6,050 nucleotides of DNA from CBDDRG01 sp051306415 (GTDB taxonomy: Bacteria > Pseudomonadota > Gammaproteobacteria > Pseudomonadales > Porticoccaceae). This document shows, in pieces, positions 5,422 through 6,050 of this stretch. The stretch covers positions 1-6,050 of the forward strand of contig JBPPNE010000301.1 of NCBI GenBank assembly GCA_051306415.1, written 5' to 3'. Below the pieces are notes generated by a model, which saw nothing but the letters and a program-made list of their open reading frames with translations, was not told the DNA's origin and searched no databases. The position numbers were made by a program, and so were the translations under genes. The first letter of the stretch is position 1; every line of letters starts with the position of its first letter.

Positions 5422-5982
5422 ATGACTAATACCAAGTTGTCCAACAACAAGCGAATAAAAGCCTTGCGGGATAAAAGCAGTAAACTGGTCAATAAGACGG
5501 TTGACACCAGTCGTTCCGTTGCTGAAAAAGCGGTGGAGTATAACCGTGACATCTGGCTCGCTGGCCTGGGGGCCTTTGCCACCGCGCGTGAGGAGAGCAG
5601 TGAGCTGTTCCAGAAGCTCGTCGATAAAGGCGCTACGCTCGAAGGTCGTTCGCGCGAGCTGGTTAACGAGAGCAGCGATGCGGCGGCAAAAAAAATGGGC
5701 GAGTTGCTGGATAAAATCCCTACCGCGTCCGAGAAGCTGGAAGATGTATTTGATACCCGGGTTGCCAAGGCTCTGCAGAAGCTGGGCGTACCGACGTTCG
5801 GTGCCTTGCGCTCGCTGGCTGGCCAGATAGACGATTTGGCCGTGCACATCGAAACACTCACCAACTCGGTAAAAGCGAAGAAGACGAAAGCTGCACCGGC
5901 TGCCGTCAAGAAAGCAGCTCCCGCGAAGGCGGTATCGCGGAAAACTCCCGCGGCGAGAGCCGCCAAGGCGACCGCTAAGTAG
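5422..5982 (+). CDS. PHA granule-associated protein (phasin), PhaI/PhaF type
   Basis: A 186-residue phasin that should coat intracellular polyhydroxyalkanoate granules and help control their number and distribution. The family block is residues 39-70: EYNRDIWLAGLGAFATA followed by E-E-S-S-E-L-F and KLVDKG. Then comes a helical middle (71-118) and the LGVPTF motif (121-126). A short coiled coil follows, with L129, L132, I136, L139, I143, L146 and V150 in perfect 3-4 heptad spacing, as in the oligomerisation zipper of PhaF/PhaI. The last 36 residues (151-186) contain 15 Ala, 10 Lys and 2 Arg, a histone H1-like tail. In PhaF such a tail binds DNA and links granules to the nucleoid; here it is shorter, intermediate between PhaI (no tail) and PhaF (long tail). 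A strong ribosome site supports the start. The gene is divergent from a PhaD-like regulator, a plausible controller. No clear terminator follows in the last 68 bases. Confidence 0.95.
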   Translation: MTNTKLSNNKRIKALRDKSSKLVNKTVDTSRSVAEKAVEYNRDIWLAGLGAFATAREESSELFQKLVDKGATLEGRSRELVNESSDAAAKKMGELLDKIPTASEKLEDVFDTRVAKALQKLGVPTFGALRSLAGQIDDLAVHIETLTNSVKAKKTKAAPAAVKKAAPAKAVSRKTPAARAAKATAK

Positions 5983-6050
5983 ATAGCCATTACCCCAGTC
6001 TTCCTAAGGCTAAACGCCAATGGGGAACAGGTTTCTTGCCGTTGAATAGG

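Noticed and set aside
5376..6020. Minus-strand open frame of 214 codons opposite the phasin, with hydrophobic stretches
   Set aside because: The hydrophobic Ala/Phe/Leu runs are the reverse complement of the Lys/Ala-rich phasin tail; the phasin family motifs on the plus strand are decisive.
5992..6025. CCCCA ... TGGGG arms after the phasin as a terminator
   Set aside because: Only 5-bp arms with a loop of about 23 bases and no U-run; not supportable.

Overview
The window looks like a chromosomal segment of a Gram-negative bacterium, most likely a gammaproteobacterium able to store polyhydroxyalkanoate (PHA). The evidence is a Pseudomonas PhaI/PhaF-type phasin, a TetR-family regulator that resembles PhaD as I remember it, and a MoxR-DUF58 gene pair of the kind common in this class. 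No RNA gene, transposon, CRISPR array or attachment site is visible.

Layout. Five of the six well-supported genes lie on the minus strand. From right to left they are a PhaD-like TetR regulator (4432-5073), an HSL-family (alpha/beta hydrolase fold-3) esterase (3475-4410), a second and unrelated alpha/beta hydrolase (2036-3292), a MoxR-type AAA+ ATPase (821-1780) and a DUF58/von Willebrand A-like protein that runs off the left edge (1-821). The phasin (5422-5982) is on the plus strand, divergent from the regulator. Between the two lies a 348-bp control region. It holds a 22-bp near-perfect palindrome just upstream of the regulator, a sequence matching the IHF consensus, further inverted repeats, and one doubtful 65-codon ORF.

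How the genes may work together. The regulator and esterase are 21 bp apart and probably co-transcribed; the palindrome suggests the regulator represses its own operon, and it may also act on the phasin. This would make a small lipid or PHA-related unit: phasin on the granule, a fatty-acyl-type sensor as regulator, and one or two ester hydrolases. The second hydrolase follows a 182-bp gap and may have its own promoter. MoxR and DUF58 overlap by one base (TGATG), have a good sigma-70 promoter in front of MoxR, and form the head of a separate operon, probably an envelope or protein-maturation module of the MoxR/Bat type whose remaining genes lie outside the window.

Base composition changes along the window. 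A sample of the MoxR gene (961-1020) is 44/60 G+C, while samples from the regulator (4681-4740 and 4741-4800) are 29/60 and 25/60.
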